Shown here: piece after piece, positions 1 to 8,526 of the stretch
How the letters are laid out: the number at the start of each line of letters is the position of its first letter
Position numbering within the stretch: position 1 is the first letter of the stretch
Assembly: GCA_942492935.1 (NCBI GenBank)
Contig: OW818654.1
Coordinates: forward strand, 930,001-994,000
Direction of reading: 5' to 3'
DNA from: JANJUO01 sp942492935
GTDB taxonomy: Bacteria; Bacteroidota; Ignavibacteria; Kapaibacteriales; UBA2268
Length of the DNA stretch: 64,000 bases
The notes under the pieces: model-generated
The model's input: the letters and a program-made list of their open reading frames with translations, nothing else
Told to the model about the DNA's origin: nothing
Databases searched by the model: none
Program-made: the position numbers and the translations under genes

Positions 1-514
1 CGCTATCTTCCTTCAAATATGCAACTGCACCATAAACATTATTTTCTTTATACTTTGGCAATACGGATTTTATTTCTTTTAATTCTTCAATAAATTCCTT
101 TACGTCATCTGGTCTTAAAGTAGTTTTTACTTCAACAACTACAATATCTTTTCCATTTTCAGCAATTATATCAAATTCGTATTGTCTGCCATTATATTTA
201 GCATTAACTCTTGTAGAGGTAACATTGATAGCAATTTCCCTTTCGTTAAGCAATTTAATAATATCACCTTCAACAAGTGATTCCATTAATTTTCCCCATT
301 GACAGGTAAACAAGTATTCCAATTTTCTCAGCTTCTTATCAGTTTCCTTCATTTGCTGGTCAGTTTCCTTCATTTGCAATGATGTTTCCTGAATCATTGC
401 TTTAGTTTCTTTCATTTGTTCAGTTGTTTCATTGATTTTCTTGCTTGTTTCTTGAAACATCAACCATACTTTATCGAAATCTAATTTTTCTGTTTGTACA
501 ACTTCTGAACTCAT
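1..514 (-). CDS. PD-(D/E)XK-type protein with coiled-coil N-terminus, partial
   Basis: The frame stays open from an ATG at 512-514 (minus strand, AGAGG about 8 bases upstream) to the left edge, so the C-terminus is missing. About 60 N-terminal residues form a coiled coil built on repeats of QMKET. The rest resembles the DUF3782-like, PD-(D/E)XK nuclease-fold proteins: a conserved Asp in 'YEFDIIAENG' is followed by 'IVVVEVKTT', the usual D...E-x-K pattern. Proteins of this kind are common and poorly characterised in cyanobacteria and Bacteroidota. Nuclease activity is family inference only. It may belong with the accessory genes that follow. Confidence 0.7.
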   Translation of the reverse strand, partial: MSSEVVQTEKLDFDKVWLMFQETSKKINETTEQMKETKAMIQETSLQMKETDQQMKETDKKLRKLEYLFTCQWGKLMESLVEGDIIKLLNEREIAINVTSTRVNAKYNGRQYEFDIIAENGKDIVVVEVKTTLRPDDVKEFIEELKEIKSVLPKYKENNVYGAVAYLKEDS

Positions 515-595
515 ATATAACCTCTATAATATACTACCATCTATTTTAACGGATAAATGATTTGATTATTTGAATTAAATCAATAAGTTACATAG

Positions 596-1507
596 TTACT
601 TAACGGCAATTTTTTCAAGGAATTGCTTTATTTCATTCTCTACTAATACACCTCCTACATTCCAAAGATTGAAATGACCAGCACCTTTAATAACAATAAA
701 TTTTTTGATTGATGATTTTACTGCATTAAAATTTTTTCTGTTGAATTCAATCGGAATTTTATCATCTTTATCTCCATGGAAAAATAATATTGGTTGAGTA
801 ATATTTCTTGATGATTCTACAGGTAAAACTGAAGAATAATCAAAATTTGCAATTCTATTAGATTCTTCCAAAATTATTTCAACTAACCAATTTATTTTCA
901 AACCTAAAAACATATCTGCAGAATATTCAAGAATAACATTTTTCAATTTGTCGAAAGTACTTTCAATAATTCCAAATTTAATTCTTTTATCAATACCCAT
1001 TGCTTGTATTGCAATTGCCCCACCTAAAGAATTCCCCCAAATACCAATGTTTTTAATAGTATCAAGTTTTATTAAACTATCAATCATCACTTTAATATCA
1101 AATTTTTCATAATAACCGAATGTACAATATTTTCCTTCACTTTCACCATGAGCCCTCATATCTGGCAATAATGTATTATATCCAATTTTATTAAAGAATA
1201 TAGCGATATTTAGCAAACTTTCTTTACAATCAGATATTCCATGAAGTAGAATAATTGTACCTTTCTTTTGGGTCTGTTCCGTCTGAATATAATATGCTTT
1301 TAATATCAATGAATCTTTTGTTAGGAATTGCATTTTTTTAGGATTTAAATCCTTGATAAGCATTTCTTTATCATTAAATTTATTCATTAATTCTGATTTA
1401 ATTCTAATTGGCTTTATTGGTGAATACGGCAAGAAATGATAAATGAAAAAATATCCAACAAGTACTGCTGCAGATAGTATAATTAAGAAAATGATAATGA
1501 ATTTCAT
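596..1507 (-). CDS. Membrane-anchored alpha/beta hydrolase
   Basis: This 303-residue protein starts with a hydrophobic segment (about 4-24) that should act as a signal anchor, placing the catalytic domain outside the cytoplasm. The serine-hydrolase elements are all visible: the oxyanion 'LLHG' near 87-90, nucleophile elbow GNSLGG with Ser160, an acid in 'HGDKDD' (about Asp248), and His278 in 'GAGH'. The closest general type is the BAAT/dienelactone-hydrolase-like family of exported esterases. The substrate cannot be read from sequence. It lies 5 bp downstream of the YCII-like gene and is probably co-transcribed with it. Confidence 0.85.
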   Translation of the reverse strand: MKFIIIFLIILSAAVLVGYFFIYHFLPYSPIKPIRIKSELMNKFNDKEMLIKDLNPKKMQFLTKDSLILKAYYIQTEQTQKKGTIILLHGISDCKESLLNIAIFFNKIGYNTLLPDMRAHGESEGKYCTFGYYEKFDIKVMIDSLIKLDTIKNIGIWGNSLGGAIAIQAMGIDKRIKFGIIESTFDKLKNVILEYSADMFLGLKINWLVEIILEESNRIANFDYSSVLPVESSRNITQPILFFHGDKDDKIPIEFNRKNFNAVKSSIKKFIVIKGAGHFNLWNVGGVLVENEIKQFLEKIAVK

Positions 1508-1512
1508 AATAT

Positions 1513-1974
1513 TTAGGGTTTATACTTCTCAATTTTACTTTGAACTTTTAGGTATTCTGAAAGTGCTGCTGCGCCATACCATTCAAATAGTTCAGCATCT
1601 AATAATTGTTCCTTGATAGCAGGGTCAGTTTTCAATAACTCTTGAGCTTCTTCGATAGTTTTTACATTAAAAATAAAAATTCCTCTGTACTGTTTCTCAT
1701 TTTTCTTCAAAGGACCAGCAACTATTAACTTTCCTTCTTCAGCAAGTTTTGAGATATTATCAAGATGTCCTCTGAATATTTTATTTTTTAGCTCTTTATC
1801 ATCAATTTGTTTGGGACCAGTTTTCAAGATAACTAAAATATAAGATTTCATACCATAGTCATCACTACCAAGTGAATCAGCTAATTTCTTGTCATAATTA
1901 GGATTTTCAGTTTGAGCAAAACCGATAGTACTTAGAACTACAATAAATATGAATATGCTAATAATTTGATTCAT
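1513..1974 (-). CDS. Exported YCII-like protein
   Basis: The 153-residue product has a clear signal peptide (about 1-20, ending FAQ). The remainder resembles the YCII family: 'HLDNISKLAEEGKLIVAGPL' and 'GIFIFNVKTIEEAQELL' followed by a D/E-rich tail. YCII domains are small dimeric alpha/beta barrels, usually cytoplasmic; an exported version is seen in some Bacteroidota. The start is fixed by a strong Shine-Dalgarno (AAGGAG) six bases before the ATG. Function unknown. Confidence 0.8.
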   Translation of the reverse strand: MNQIISIFIFIVVLSTIGFAQTENPNYDKKLADSLGSDDYGMKSYILVILKTGPKQIDDKELKNKIFRGHLDNISKLAEEGKLIVAGPLKKNEKQYRGIFIFNVKTIEEAQELLKTDPAIKEQLLDAELFEWYGAAALSEYLKVQSKIEKYKP

Positions 1975-2054
1975 AGTTTCTCCTTAATAAATGAGAAGAA
2001 ACGACAATTTCAATTTTAAATTGCAACAAGTACCGAATGACAGTTTTCACGACT

Positions 2055-2348
2055 GTCATTCCGCACTTGATGCGGAATCTAATATTTAAGATGTCCAACA
2101 CTTTCAAAGTGTTGGACATCTTGTATCGAAAATGACATAAATCGTAAATAGATTCTGAAATAAAATTCAGAGTGACAATTTTTTTTGTGTCATTCCGCAC
2201 TTGATGCGGAATCTAATATTTAAGATGTCCAACACTTTCAAAGTGTTGGACATCTTGTATCGAAAATGACATAAATCGTAAATAGATTCTGAAATAAAAT
2301 TCAGAGTGACAATTTTTTTTGTGTCATTCCGCACTTGATGCGGAATCT
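2055..2348. repeat. 134-bp tandem repeat with hairpins (two units plus a partial third)
   Basis: Units start at 2055, 2189 and 2323, an exact period of 134 bp. The third stops after about 26 bp. Each unit holds a small hairpin (ATTCCGCA-cttga-TGCGGAAT), a near-perfect palindrome around 'gatgtccaacac...gtgttggacatc', and a third short inverted repeat (ctgaa/ttcag). A diverged single copy lies at 9820-9945, and the central palindrome recurs near 41540. Open frames across it have no support as genes. This is a dispersed intergenic, REP/MITE-like unit. Confidence 0.85.
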
Positions 2349-2401
2349 TAAAAATATTTCTAATTTCCTTAGCCGTTTGAGTTTGGGCTGGGGGAAAAAC
2401 T

Positions 2402-2617
2402 CTATGCAAGTATCAAGTCTTTTAATGGTAATGATTTTGTTTCTAATTTTGAAAAGTCAATGATTTTTTTTGCATTGTCAATTTCAATTCCTGTTAAAAT
2501 GCCATTTTCATCAAAATCAAGCAATATTCCATTTGCAATTTCTCTTGAATCCGCACTTTTTAAATTGTTCAAATCTATGTAGAGAGTATCAGTTTCGGAA
2601 TAATATTCAAATTTCAT
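2402..2617 (-). CDS. DUF2283 family small protein (putative antitoxin)
   Basis: The 71-residue protein matches the DUF2283 pattern: 'YYSETDTLYIDL', then 'DFDENGILTGIEI', then 'A(K)KII'. I start it at the ATG at 2615-2617, because the upstream extension reads into the end of the neighbouring gene. It lies 7 bp downstream of a small RelE/DUF4258-like gene. DUF2283 genes are often paired with such proteins, suggesting a toxin-antitoxin arrangement, but no activity is established for this pair. Confidence 0.75.
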   Translation of the reverse strand: MKFEYYSETDTLYIDLNNLKSADSREIANGILLDFDENGILTGIEIDNAKKIIDFSKLETKSLPLKDLILA

Positions 2618-2624
2618 AAAACAC

Positions 2625-2864
2625 CTATAATTTAAAACTTCTGTCTGGGAATGCATTGTGAACAGTTTTCCCATCACTTAAAGTAACAACTCGTAAATAC
2701 TTTTCAATTTCATCAATAAATGCCCAATATCTAATCCGATTTTCTTCAGATTGCAACTCAATTCTAACTGGATTTTGTAAGACATACTCTATCCATTCAA
2801 TTTTCAAATATGAACGCTTGTCTAATACTTTTTTTGAAAAATATTCAGTAAATTCTAACATCAT
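2625..2864 (-). CDS. Small DUF4258/RelE-like protein (putative toxin)
   Basis: A 79-residue basic protein beginning MMLEFTEYF. Features are 'RSYLKIEWIEYVLQNP' followed by strands ending 'RYWAFIDEIEKYLRVVTLSDGKTVHNAFPD'. The helix followed by beta strands with a late 'VHNAFPD' segment is like DUF4258 proteins and other RelE-superfamily members. It directly precedes the DUF2283 gene, the usual gene order for this pair. A longer start at 2891 is possible but adds residues without family similarity. Confidence 0.65.
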   Translation of the reverse strand: MMLEFTEYFSKKVLDKRSYLKIEWIEYVLQNPVRIELQSEENRIRYWAFIDEIEKYLRVVTLSDGKTVHNAFPDRSFKL

Positions 2865-2986
2865 AAAACCATTATAAACACGCTTATTCACACGACAATG
2901 TATAATAATTATTGCAATTAGATTGAGATTTGAACATTCCCCAGCCGTTTGGGTTTGGGGAAATAAAATTTAAATGAAAAATAAAC

Positions 2987-3367
2987 TTAAATATACGGAT
3001 TGACAATATTTATTTTTTTGTCAATATTAATAAAATCTTTCACATTGCTTGTTATTAAGTCTGCACCAAAAATACTTGCAGTTGATAAAATTAATGCATC
3101 GGGTAACTTAATTTTATTCTTTTTTCTGTAATTAATAGCTACATCTGCAATTGGAACATCTATATTAACAATTGGAATATGTTTGAGTATATTCTCAATT
3201 ATGATTTGCTCATTTTTATTCATAAAATTATAACCCAGCAATTCAACGTAGCTAATTATTGAGACAAAAAAATATGGATAATTATCCGATAATTTATTAA
3301 TATCAAATTTCCCTTTGGAAAAATCAATAATTACATTGCTGTCAAGAACTGCTTTATTCCCATTCAT
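2987..3367 (-). CDS. PIN-domain toxin, VapC-like
   Basis: The 126-residue protein carries the acidic residues expected of a PIN-domain ribonuclease: Asp9 in 'VLDSNVIIDF', Glu42 in 'SYVELLG', Asp90 in 'LPDALI' and Asp111 in 'TSNVKDF'. VapC toxins use these to bind Mg2+ and cleave RNA, often tRNA. The start overlaps the end of the upstream antitoxin gene by 14 bp, as in a type II toxin-antitoxin operon with the antitoxin first. Confidence 0.85.
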   Translation of the reverse strand: MNGNKAVLDSNVIIDFSKGKFDINKLSDNYPYFFVSIISYVELLGYNFMNKNEQIIIENILKHIPIVNIDVPIADVAINYRKKNKIKLPDALILSTASIFGADLITSNVKDFINIDKKINIVNPYI

Positions 3368-3587
3368 TTCGGAGTTCCTGTTGCCATACTACCGAATTTT
3401 CAATGTCACTATAAACTCCTGATTCTTTTGCTAAATTAATTGCCTGAATAAGTTGATTTTTATCATAATTACCACTCTCAATAGCTGATTTTCTTGACTT
3501 AAACTTAAGGAATTCAAAAAAATCTAAAGCAAGGAGTCGCTCTTGATGTGGCAATTCGCTTATATCAATAATATTTTGGTTCTGCAT
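3354..3587 (-). CDS. Antitoxin partner of PIN toxin (DUF2281-like)
   Basis: This 77-residue protein has the 'ELPHQERLLALDFFEFLK' helix typical of DUF2281-like and related small antitoxins, then a polar tail rich in Glu and Asn that would wrap the toxin. It overlaps the PIN gene by 14 bp and precedes it. No separate DNA-binding motif is obvious. The antitoxin role is inferred from gene order and length. Confidence 0.75.
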   Translation of the reverse strand: MQNQNIIDISELPHQERLLALDFFEFLKFKSRKSAIESGNYDKNQLIQAINLAKESGVYSDIENSVVWQQELRNEWE

Positions 3588-4269
3588 AACCTAACTCACA
3601 CAACTAAAAATAATTTTGACGAAGTTTAAATATTAATATTTTGATGACCATAATACTTGATTTGTTTTGAAATTTATATCAATTATACAGTTAAAGAATG
3701 AACCTTTATAAATGATTATTTTATCATTCCCCAGCTGTTTGTGGGTTGGCAACATCTTTAGTTATTCATATGGACTCCACACCTCGTTAAAGAACAATTA
3801 TTCAAATAAAATCAAAATTTGAGAAAGGTGGAGTCCATCTTTTTATCTCTCATCCCCTTTTTTCAAACAAAAACCTTAGTAGAAGGCAAATCCACTAATG
3901 ACAATTAACCTTATTGATTGCAATTAGATTGAGATTTGAATTTCCCCAGCCCATTGAGTTTGGGCTGGGGGAGGATGTTTAGTTTTCAGATGGACTCCAC
4001 CTCGTAAAAGAACAATTATTCAAATAAAATCAAAATTTGAATTATAGGTGGAGTCCATCTTTTTATCTCTCATCCCCTTTTTTCAAACAAAAACCTTAGT
4101 AGAAAGCAAATACACTAATGACAATTAACCTTATTTATTGCAATTAGGTAGCGGTTTGAATTTCCCCAGCCCGAGTTTGTGCTGCATTGTACAATCATCC
4201 CACGGGTTAACCCATGGGATGATGAAAACAACTATACCTTTTGTAAGAATCTCATTATTTCAATAAATT
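3588..4269. repeat. Repeat-filled intergenic region with a ~220-bp direct duplication
   Basis: No gene is supported here. Two copies of a block starting at 'tggactccac' (3771 and 3991, offset 220 bp) run with high identity through 'tttttatctctcatcccc' to 'attgcaattag' and a 'ttccccagcc' motif. In each copy an inverted pair (tggactccac / gtggagtcca) brackets a ~60-bp spacer. The 'ttccccagcc' motif also appears at about 2938 and 3728, in inverted form near 2390, and again at about 4163. A nested palindrome lies at 4194-4223 (atcatccca / tgggatgat around gggttaaccc). Confidence 0.8.
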
Positions 4270-4566
4270 TTATTTCTTATTGTTATGATGTTTATACGAT
4301 TGAATTCCAAAAAGGACTGCTGTAATTATATTTATATATATCCAAATGCCTTTATAATAAAAATATATTGGTATAAATGGATTATACAAAATCGCTATTA
4401 ATCCAAAAATAATTACCCAAATATTTATATCTTTATCATATTCATTGTATGACGCTAATACTGCACCAAAAGTAACAGCAATTCTTAAGAAAGTATAGTA
4501 ACCACTTGGCATATTTACAACAGCAATAAGCAACAAAACTGTACAAATAGCGAATATTTTATACAT
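4270..4566 (-). CDS. DUF6804-like small integral membrane protein
   Basis: The 98-residue product has about four hydrophobic segments and the 'IWVIIFGLIAILYNPFIPIYF' type core seen in DUF6804 family proteins. It should sit in the inner membrane; function is unknown. It ends the four-gene envelope run: its start is 1 bp from the stop of the 213-residue lipoprotein gene, so the two are probably co-transcribed. Confidence 0.65.
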   Translation of the reverse strand: MYKIFAICTVLLLIAVVNMPSGYYTFLRIAVTFGAVLASYNEYDKDINIWVIIFGLIAILYNPFIPIYFYYKGIWIYINIITAVLFGIQSYKHHNNKK

Positions 4567-4567
4567 T

Positions 4568-5209
4568 TTAATTCCAATTATTCAATAATTCTAATGAATT
4601 TAATAACCGATTTTTTAATTCAATAATTTGGGAAGAATCGAGGTAATAGATATATTCTAAAGTAGTTTCTGAGTTAATTAACTTACCTAAACAAATATAA
4701 GCTAAATATTCTTTTTGATTTTTTGTTCCTTTGAAAATGTATTTGAAATCTGATTGCCATTTTTCAACATTGGCAGAAATTTGATTTACATTATGCTCTT
4801 TTGCAATATCATATTCTAAATTAAAAGCATTTAAATTTTTGTTATTGTTATTTATTATGTCTATGCTTTTATCAATGACTTTAATTAATTCATAAATATT
4901 CTCAATAGGCAAAGTTGATTTATGATTATAAATATCTTTTATTTCGCCTTTGTAATAACTATTTATCGTAAATATTACATAAGAATTTATGATACTATCG
5001 GATAAAGATTTATCTTTACAAGCTATAACACCAAAGGGTAGAATCTCTTTGAAGGAGTTAATCAATTTAAACTCAGATTTCACATAACTTGACTTTGTAG
5101 GAATACCTGCTTCAGAGTGATAGAAAACATAACTCGGAGCAGTTTTGCACGATTGAAACACAACCGATATTGCAACTACAAATACAATTTGGATTAATAT
5201 TTTGTTCAT
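4568..5209 (-). CDS. Putative lipoprotein, unrecognised
   Basis: A 213-residue protein with a signal sequence ending in a lipobox-like 'FQSC' (Cys21), so it is likely lipidated. The mature part is mostly helical, with no family I recognise; 'DSSQIIELKNRLLNSLELL' at the end could be amphipathic. It follows the next lipoprotein gene by 13 bp. Function unknown; its co-occurrence with three envelope genes is the only clue. Confidence 0.6.
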   Translation of the reverse strand: MNKILIQIVFVVAISVVFQSCKTAPSYVFYHSEAGIPTKSSYVKSEFKLINSFKEILPFGVIACKDKSLSDSIINSYVIFTINSYYKGEIKDIYNHKSTLPIENIYELIKVIDKSIDIINNNNKNLNAFNLEYDIAKEHNVNQISANVEKWQSDFKYIFKGTKNQKEYLAYICLGKLINSETTLEYIYYLDSSQIIELKNRLLNSLELLNNWN

Positions 5210-5222
5210 TTTTTACCTTAAA

Positions 5223-5888
5223 TTAATTACATGGAAGACCTAATTTACTTAGTCGTATGCAGTCATCTTTAATTTTTGGCTTGTGTTTACTTTGCTTTTT
5301 ACCAGTACATTTTCTAAATAAATTTAATATCTCTGCAGCTTCTTTTTTACATCCGCTCTCTACTGAACCATATCTTATTTGAAATCCTGTTCTAACACAA
5401 TTATTATCAAATAATGGAGTTATAATAATCTGTTCAGGGTCTAATCCTTCAGCAACTTCTATTTTAGGGATAAATTCAATTCCATTTCGTTCAATAGTTT
5501 CGCATTTTGACGATAATTTTACTTTATCCATTTCAATATCTATCAATTTTATTGTAATGTCATTTGAATGACTATTAGTTATTACATCAAATGCAGACTT
5601 TCCAAAATCAACTCCATCTGTAATTAATTCAATAGTTTCACCTGAAGCAAAAGTATAACTCTGACCAATGTTATCAAAAATTATTTTTCTTGTAGGGTTT
5701 ATGCCAGCAACTGCTCCACTTGTTAGACTTCCTTCATTATTTGATACAATTACAGTATCGTACCTTATTTCAACTTCTTTAACTCCATCTCTCTTTATAT
5801 AATTATCTGAATTTAATATCATATCTACTGTTTTACATGAACTTAATGATATTAAAATTAACAAACCCAATATAATTCTTATATTCAT
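5223..5888 (-). CDS. Putative lipoprotein, unrecognised
   Basis: The 221-residue protein has a textbook lipoprotein signal (LISLSSC, Cys18). The first two-thirds looks beta-rich ('VEIRYDTVIVSNNEGSL', 'SYTFASGETIELITDG'). The last third has six cysteines ('NCVRTGF', 'SGCKKEAAEIL', 'FRKCTGKK', 'DDCIRLSKLGLPCN'), suggesting disulphide bonds in an extracytoplasmic domain. It lies 7 bp from the 383-residue gene upstream. No family recognised. Confidence 0.6.
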   Translation of the reverse strand: MNIRIILGLLILISLSSCKTVDMILNSDNYIKRDGVKEVEIRYDTVIVSNNEGSLTSGAVAGINPTRKIIFDNIGQSYTFASGETIELITDGVDFGKSAFDVITNSHSNDITIKLIDIEMDKVKLSSKCETIERNGIEFIPKIEVAEGLDPEQIIITPLFDNNCVRTGFQIRYGSVESGCKKEAAEILNLFRKCTGKKQSKHKPKIKDDCIRLSKLGLPCN

Positions 5889-5895
5889 AAATCAC

Positions 5896-7047
5896 CTAAT
5901 TCTCAATAAGTTGATATTTGATTCCCAAATTGGTAAATCCTTGTTTTATATCTTTGTACATTTGACTGGGAATATTTCCAGCCGGTAAATAAATTGTGAT
6001 TTTTGCTAAACTATCATTTTTCAATGAATTCCAAACATTTGAATCTAATTGATAACCTTTCCCATATGCTGGCATATTTCCAACAATGATAAAATTCTTT
6101 TCTTCTGATATAGGTAATTGTTTAAATTCATTCACCGCTGGTATAAAAAGAGCTCCAATTGCAACCCAATTACATTTCTTAATTTGTTTTAAAGCTTCAA
6201 TATCATTTTTTGAAATTGAATCTTTCAAATTTAAGTTTAAAATTCGATTGTTCAATTCGCTGTCATTCCAAATTTTTAATTTTACTGAATTGCCGTAAGT
6301 CAGTTTTAAATATTTAAGAAATTCTGTAGCTTGTTCATCATTTAAGGAGTCAAAGAATGCTGCATATACATTCACACGTTTTGTTTCTTCGCATATTCTG
6401 GAATGTGGAATTATAACCCTTGAATCTGTAACAACTGCAAGTCTATTTTTTTGAATCGAATTTAAAACTGCTTCTTCGTTATTTCTGCTATCTAAAACAC
6501 TCCAAATTAATTTATTTGTTACATCTTGTTTTACTTTCATTTTTGAAATTTTATTTTGTAATTGGACCGATGAACCTTTATCATAGCAATCAGGGAATGC
6601 TCCTGTTATTATATTAATTGTTTCTTCATCATCAATTCTTTCACCAAAATTCTTAATTGTATGATAAATTAATTCATTTGTACTTGAATTTGATAGTTCA
6701 ATTTTATCAAAAGACAATAGATTTGTTCTAATTAAATTTTTAATTTCATCTTTCCATTTAATTTCATTTTGATTTGGCTTCTTAATAATGGTATTATTTT
6801 TAACCTGTTTTATACTCGAATTATTTAATTTAATTTCTAATTCATTGGGTTCTAATTTTGAAATATATTCACTTACTTTATTGGTTATCTCTTCAATGCT
6901 ATTTTTCAAATCTCTATTTTCAAGCATTGTAATTACTAAAGTTACTTTTGAAGGTTTGTTAATTTGCATATTATGGGTAAAATAGTAAATGCCTACAAAA
7001 ATAGCTAATACAATAAGTATTAAAATTGTTAATTTTGACCTATCCAT
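5896..7047 (-). CDS. Single-pass membrane protein with large periplasmic domain, unrecognised
   Basis: The 383-residue product has one N-terminal transmembrane helix (about 6-24) and a long exported domain. Two stretches recall periplasmic binding/transport folds: 'INIITGAFPDCYD...' in the middle and 'AKITIYLPAGNIPSQMYKDIKQGFTNLGIKY' near the end. This is suggestive only. It overlaps the upstream 239-residue membrane gene by 8 bp, implying translational coupling. The two proteins probably form one membrane complex, but no function is assigned. Confidence 0.6.
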   Translation of the reverse strand: MDRSKLTILILIVLAIFVGIYYFTHNMQINKPSKVTLVITMLENRDLKNSIEEITNKVSEYISKLEPNELEIKLNNSSIKQVKNNTIIKKPNQNEIKWKDEIKNLIRTNLLSFDKIELSNSSTNELIYHTIKNFGERIDDEETINIITGAFPDCYDKGSSVQLQNKISKMKVKQDVTNKLIWSVLDSRNNEEAVLNSIQKNRLAVVTDSRVIIPHSRICEETKRVNVYAAFFDSLNDEQATEFLKYLKLTYGNSVKLKIWNDSELNNRILNLNLKDSISKNDIEALKQIKKCNWVAIGALFIPAVNEFKQLPISEEKNFIIVGNMPAYGKGYQLDSNVWNSLKNDSLAKITIYLPAGNIPSQMYKDIKQGFTNLGIKYQLIEN

Positions 7048-7759
7048 TTTGCTGTCTCACTAAATATTCATTATAAATTTCGATAATACCTAATTCTCTT
7101 GCTTTTGTTACTGGGTCAACTTTTTGGTTATGTGCTAAAGTTTGAAAATCAATACAATTTTCATGCTGCTCATTAACCAATTTATTTTGATCTAAAAGTA
7201 ATGTGCTCCAAATTCCATAGAAAAATTTACCTAAAATATACCACAAACCAAATCCAGCTTTACTCAAAATAAAATATATTATAATGATAAATAATACTTG
7301 AGGTAATATTGTTTGAATTTGTTCAATAAATCCCCATTGGTTTTGATATCTATCATATACAAAAAACACAAATAAAGTTAGTTTAGCAACCCCTAAAATA
7401 ATTAAAATGGGGTGCCAAGTCTTTCTCATATTTTTTCTACTTAGATTATTATCACCTGCAAGACCACCGCTTGCTAAAATTGCAATCCCAGCATCAAGTA
7501 AAGTAAAAACTAATGCAAGGAATTGGACTGGAATTTTAATTGTTTGAGCCAAGTATTTTAAAGTATTACCAGATACCCAATAATCAAATAATAGTACTAT
7601 AATACACAATAATCCTTGTATTAAATACCATCCAATATTTTCATCAAAAACTTTATGAAAAGACTGATACTTTTCATTAAAGATTGAATTAGAGTGTTCA
7701 GCTTCCTTAATTTTTATAGAAAGCTTTTTAATGTTTGAAGCTAATCCGTCAATATCCAA
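7040..7759 (-). CDS. Polytopic membrane protein, first gene of an unrecognised envelope operon
   Basis: A 239-residue protein with a ~40-residue cytoplasmic N-terminal helix, four hydrophobic segments (about 44-64, 76-98, 115-133, 148-176) and a polar C-terminal tail of about 50 residues. A conserved-looking 'LLDAGIAILASGGLAGDNN' loop joins helices 2 and 3. No family recognised. It opens the run 7759 to 4270 on the minus strand and lies downstream of the structured RNA with its own terminator, so it probably has a separate promoter in 7760-7940. Confidence 0.6.
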   Translation of the reverse strand: MDIDGLASNIKKLSIKIKEAEHSNSIFNEKYQSFHKVFDENIGWYLIQGLLCIIVLLFDYWVSGNTLKYLAQTIKIPVQFLALVFTLLDAGIAILASGGLAGDNNLSRKNMRKTWHPILIILGVAKLTLFVFFVYDRYQNQWGFIEQIQTILPQVLFIIIIYFILSKAGFGLWYILGKFFYGIWSTLLLDQNKLVNEQHENCIDFQTLAHNQKVDPVTKARELGIIEIYNEYLVRQQNG

Positions 7760-7940
7760 TTTTAAAACTCCTTAATTATTATCAAAATATATTACAGAAA
7801 TTACAAACTTAACACCTACAACGCCGTACTTTTGTCGTAGAAAACATTTTTTCAAAAAAAGTAAAAATAAATTGTTTTTACTTTAATCACTATACAATTC
7901 AATTCAAATTTTATTCAATTTTATTTTCAAAAATAGAAAT

Positions 7941-7970
7941 AAAAAAAGGGCATTTCCAATTTTTGCCCTT
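7941..7970 (-). terminator. Intrinsic terminator of the structured RNA
   Basis: The hairpin AAGGGCA...TGCCCTT (7970-7946) is followed on the minus strand by a run of seven Ts. The T tract fits minus-strand transcription, which fixes the RNA's orientation. Confidence 0.8.
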
Positions 7971-8086
7971 TCGTGAGGTATCGACCAAGAAACCTGTTAG
8001 GAAAGCAAAAAAGGAAACACCCGATTTCTCGGGCGTACCTTCTACTGCCGTTCTCCTAACTAAATTTGGTCGATTTACACGAAAGA
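7941..8086 (-). ncRNA. Structured RNA with intrinsic terminator, unidentified
   Basis: Read on the minus strand this folds into a long rod. CTTTCGTG (8085-8078) pairs with CACGAAAG (7975-7968). ATCGACCAA (8074-8066) pairs with TTGGTCGAT (7988-7980). GTTAGGA (8060-8054) pairs with TCCTAAC (8002-7996). CCCGA (8033-8029) closes a GAAA tetraloop with TCGGG (8024-8020). It ends in a GC hairpin followed by seven Ts. The region has no open frame of note. The 5' end may extend to about 8168, where a promoter cassette would start transcription. A 6S-type RNA is one possibility; it does not match SRP RNA domain IV. Identity is not established. Confidence 0.65.
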
Positions 8087-8149
8087 ACGAAAGTAAGACT
8101 ACGCTTACAATTATGTTAAATTAAATACTCTTTTTTTTCTAACAATAAT

Positions 8150-8217
8150 TTCTACAATTCTATTAAACAACTGCCCAAATATAAAAAATTTCCATTGAAC
8201 TGCAAAATATTTTTATT
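8150..8217 (-). promoter_or_regulatory. Promoter cassette A (upstream of the structured RNA)
   Basis: First of three ~68-bp near-identical cassettes. On the minus strand it contains TTTG (8206-8203), a 19-bp spacer and TATATTTG (8183-8176), matching the Bacteroidota housekeeping promoter. Initiation would fall near 8168. The flanking 'ctgccc' and 'ttctacaattctatt' stretch is shared with cassettes B and C. The next downstream feature is the structured RNA. Confidence 0.7.
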
Positions 8218-8273
8218 ATCAAATTAACAATGTCATTAGAAAGTAAGTTGATGTTTTAAAAGAAAAATATACT

Positions 8274-8525
8274 TTATACGACTGATAATTCTTTGGGTTT
8301 CTTTCTAATATAATTTACTTTTACAAATTCTGCATTTCTTGATGTTGGCTTGGGAACTTCATATCCCATCTCAATCATTAACTCGATATGATATTTTAGG
8401 GCTTCTTCCATACTATCACGACATTCTTGAATAGAATCCCCAACTGCAATACAGCCATCTACATCAGGTGAATAGGCACTGTATCCATTCTTTGACTTTT
8501 CTATAATTATCAAATATTTATTCAT
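8274..8525 (-). CDS. hicB: HicB-like antitoxin
   Basis: The 83-residue protein has the partial RNase-H-like HicB fold: 'YLIIIEKSKNGYSAYSPDVD', 'GCIAVGDSIQECRDSMEEAL' and 'YHIELMIEMGYEVPKP'. HicB neutralises the HicA mRNA interferase. Only a short basic tail follows the HicB domain, so no C-terminal helix-turn-helix is present, as in the small HicB variants. It begins 1 bp after the hicA stop codon, in the usual hicA-hicB order. Confidence 0.9.
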   Translation of the reverse strand: MNKYLIIIEKSKNGYSAYSPDVDGCIAVGDSIQECRDSMEEALKYHIELMIEMGYEVPKPTSRNAEFVKVNYIRKKPKELSVV

Positions 8526-8526
8526 T

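Noticed and set aside
1958..2409. Two overlapping ~80-residue minus-strand ORFs
   Set aside because: They lie entirely in the 134-bp tandem repeat and share the same residues because the DNA is repeated.
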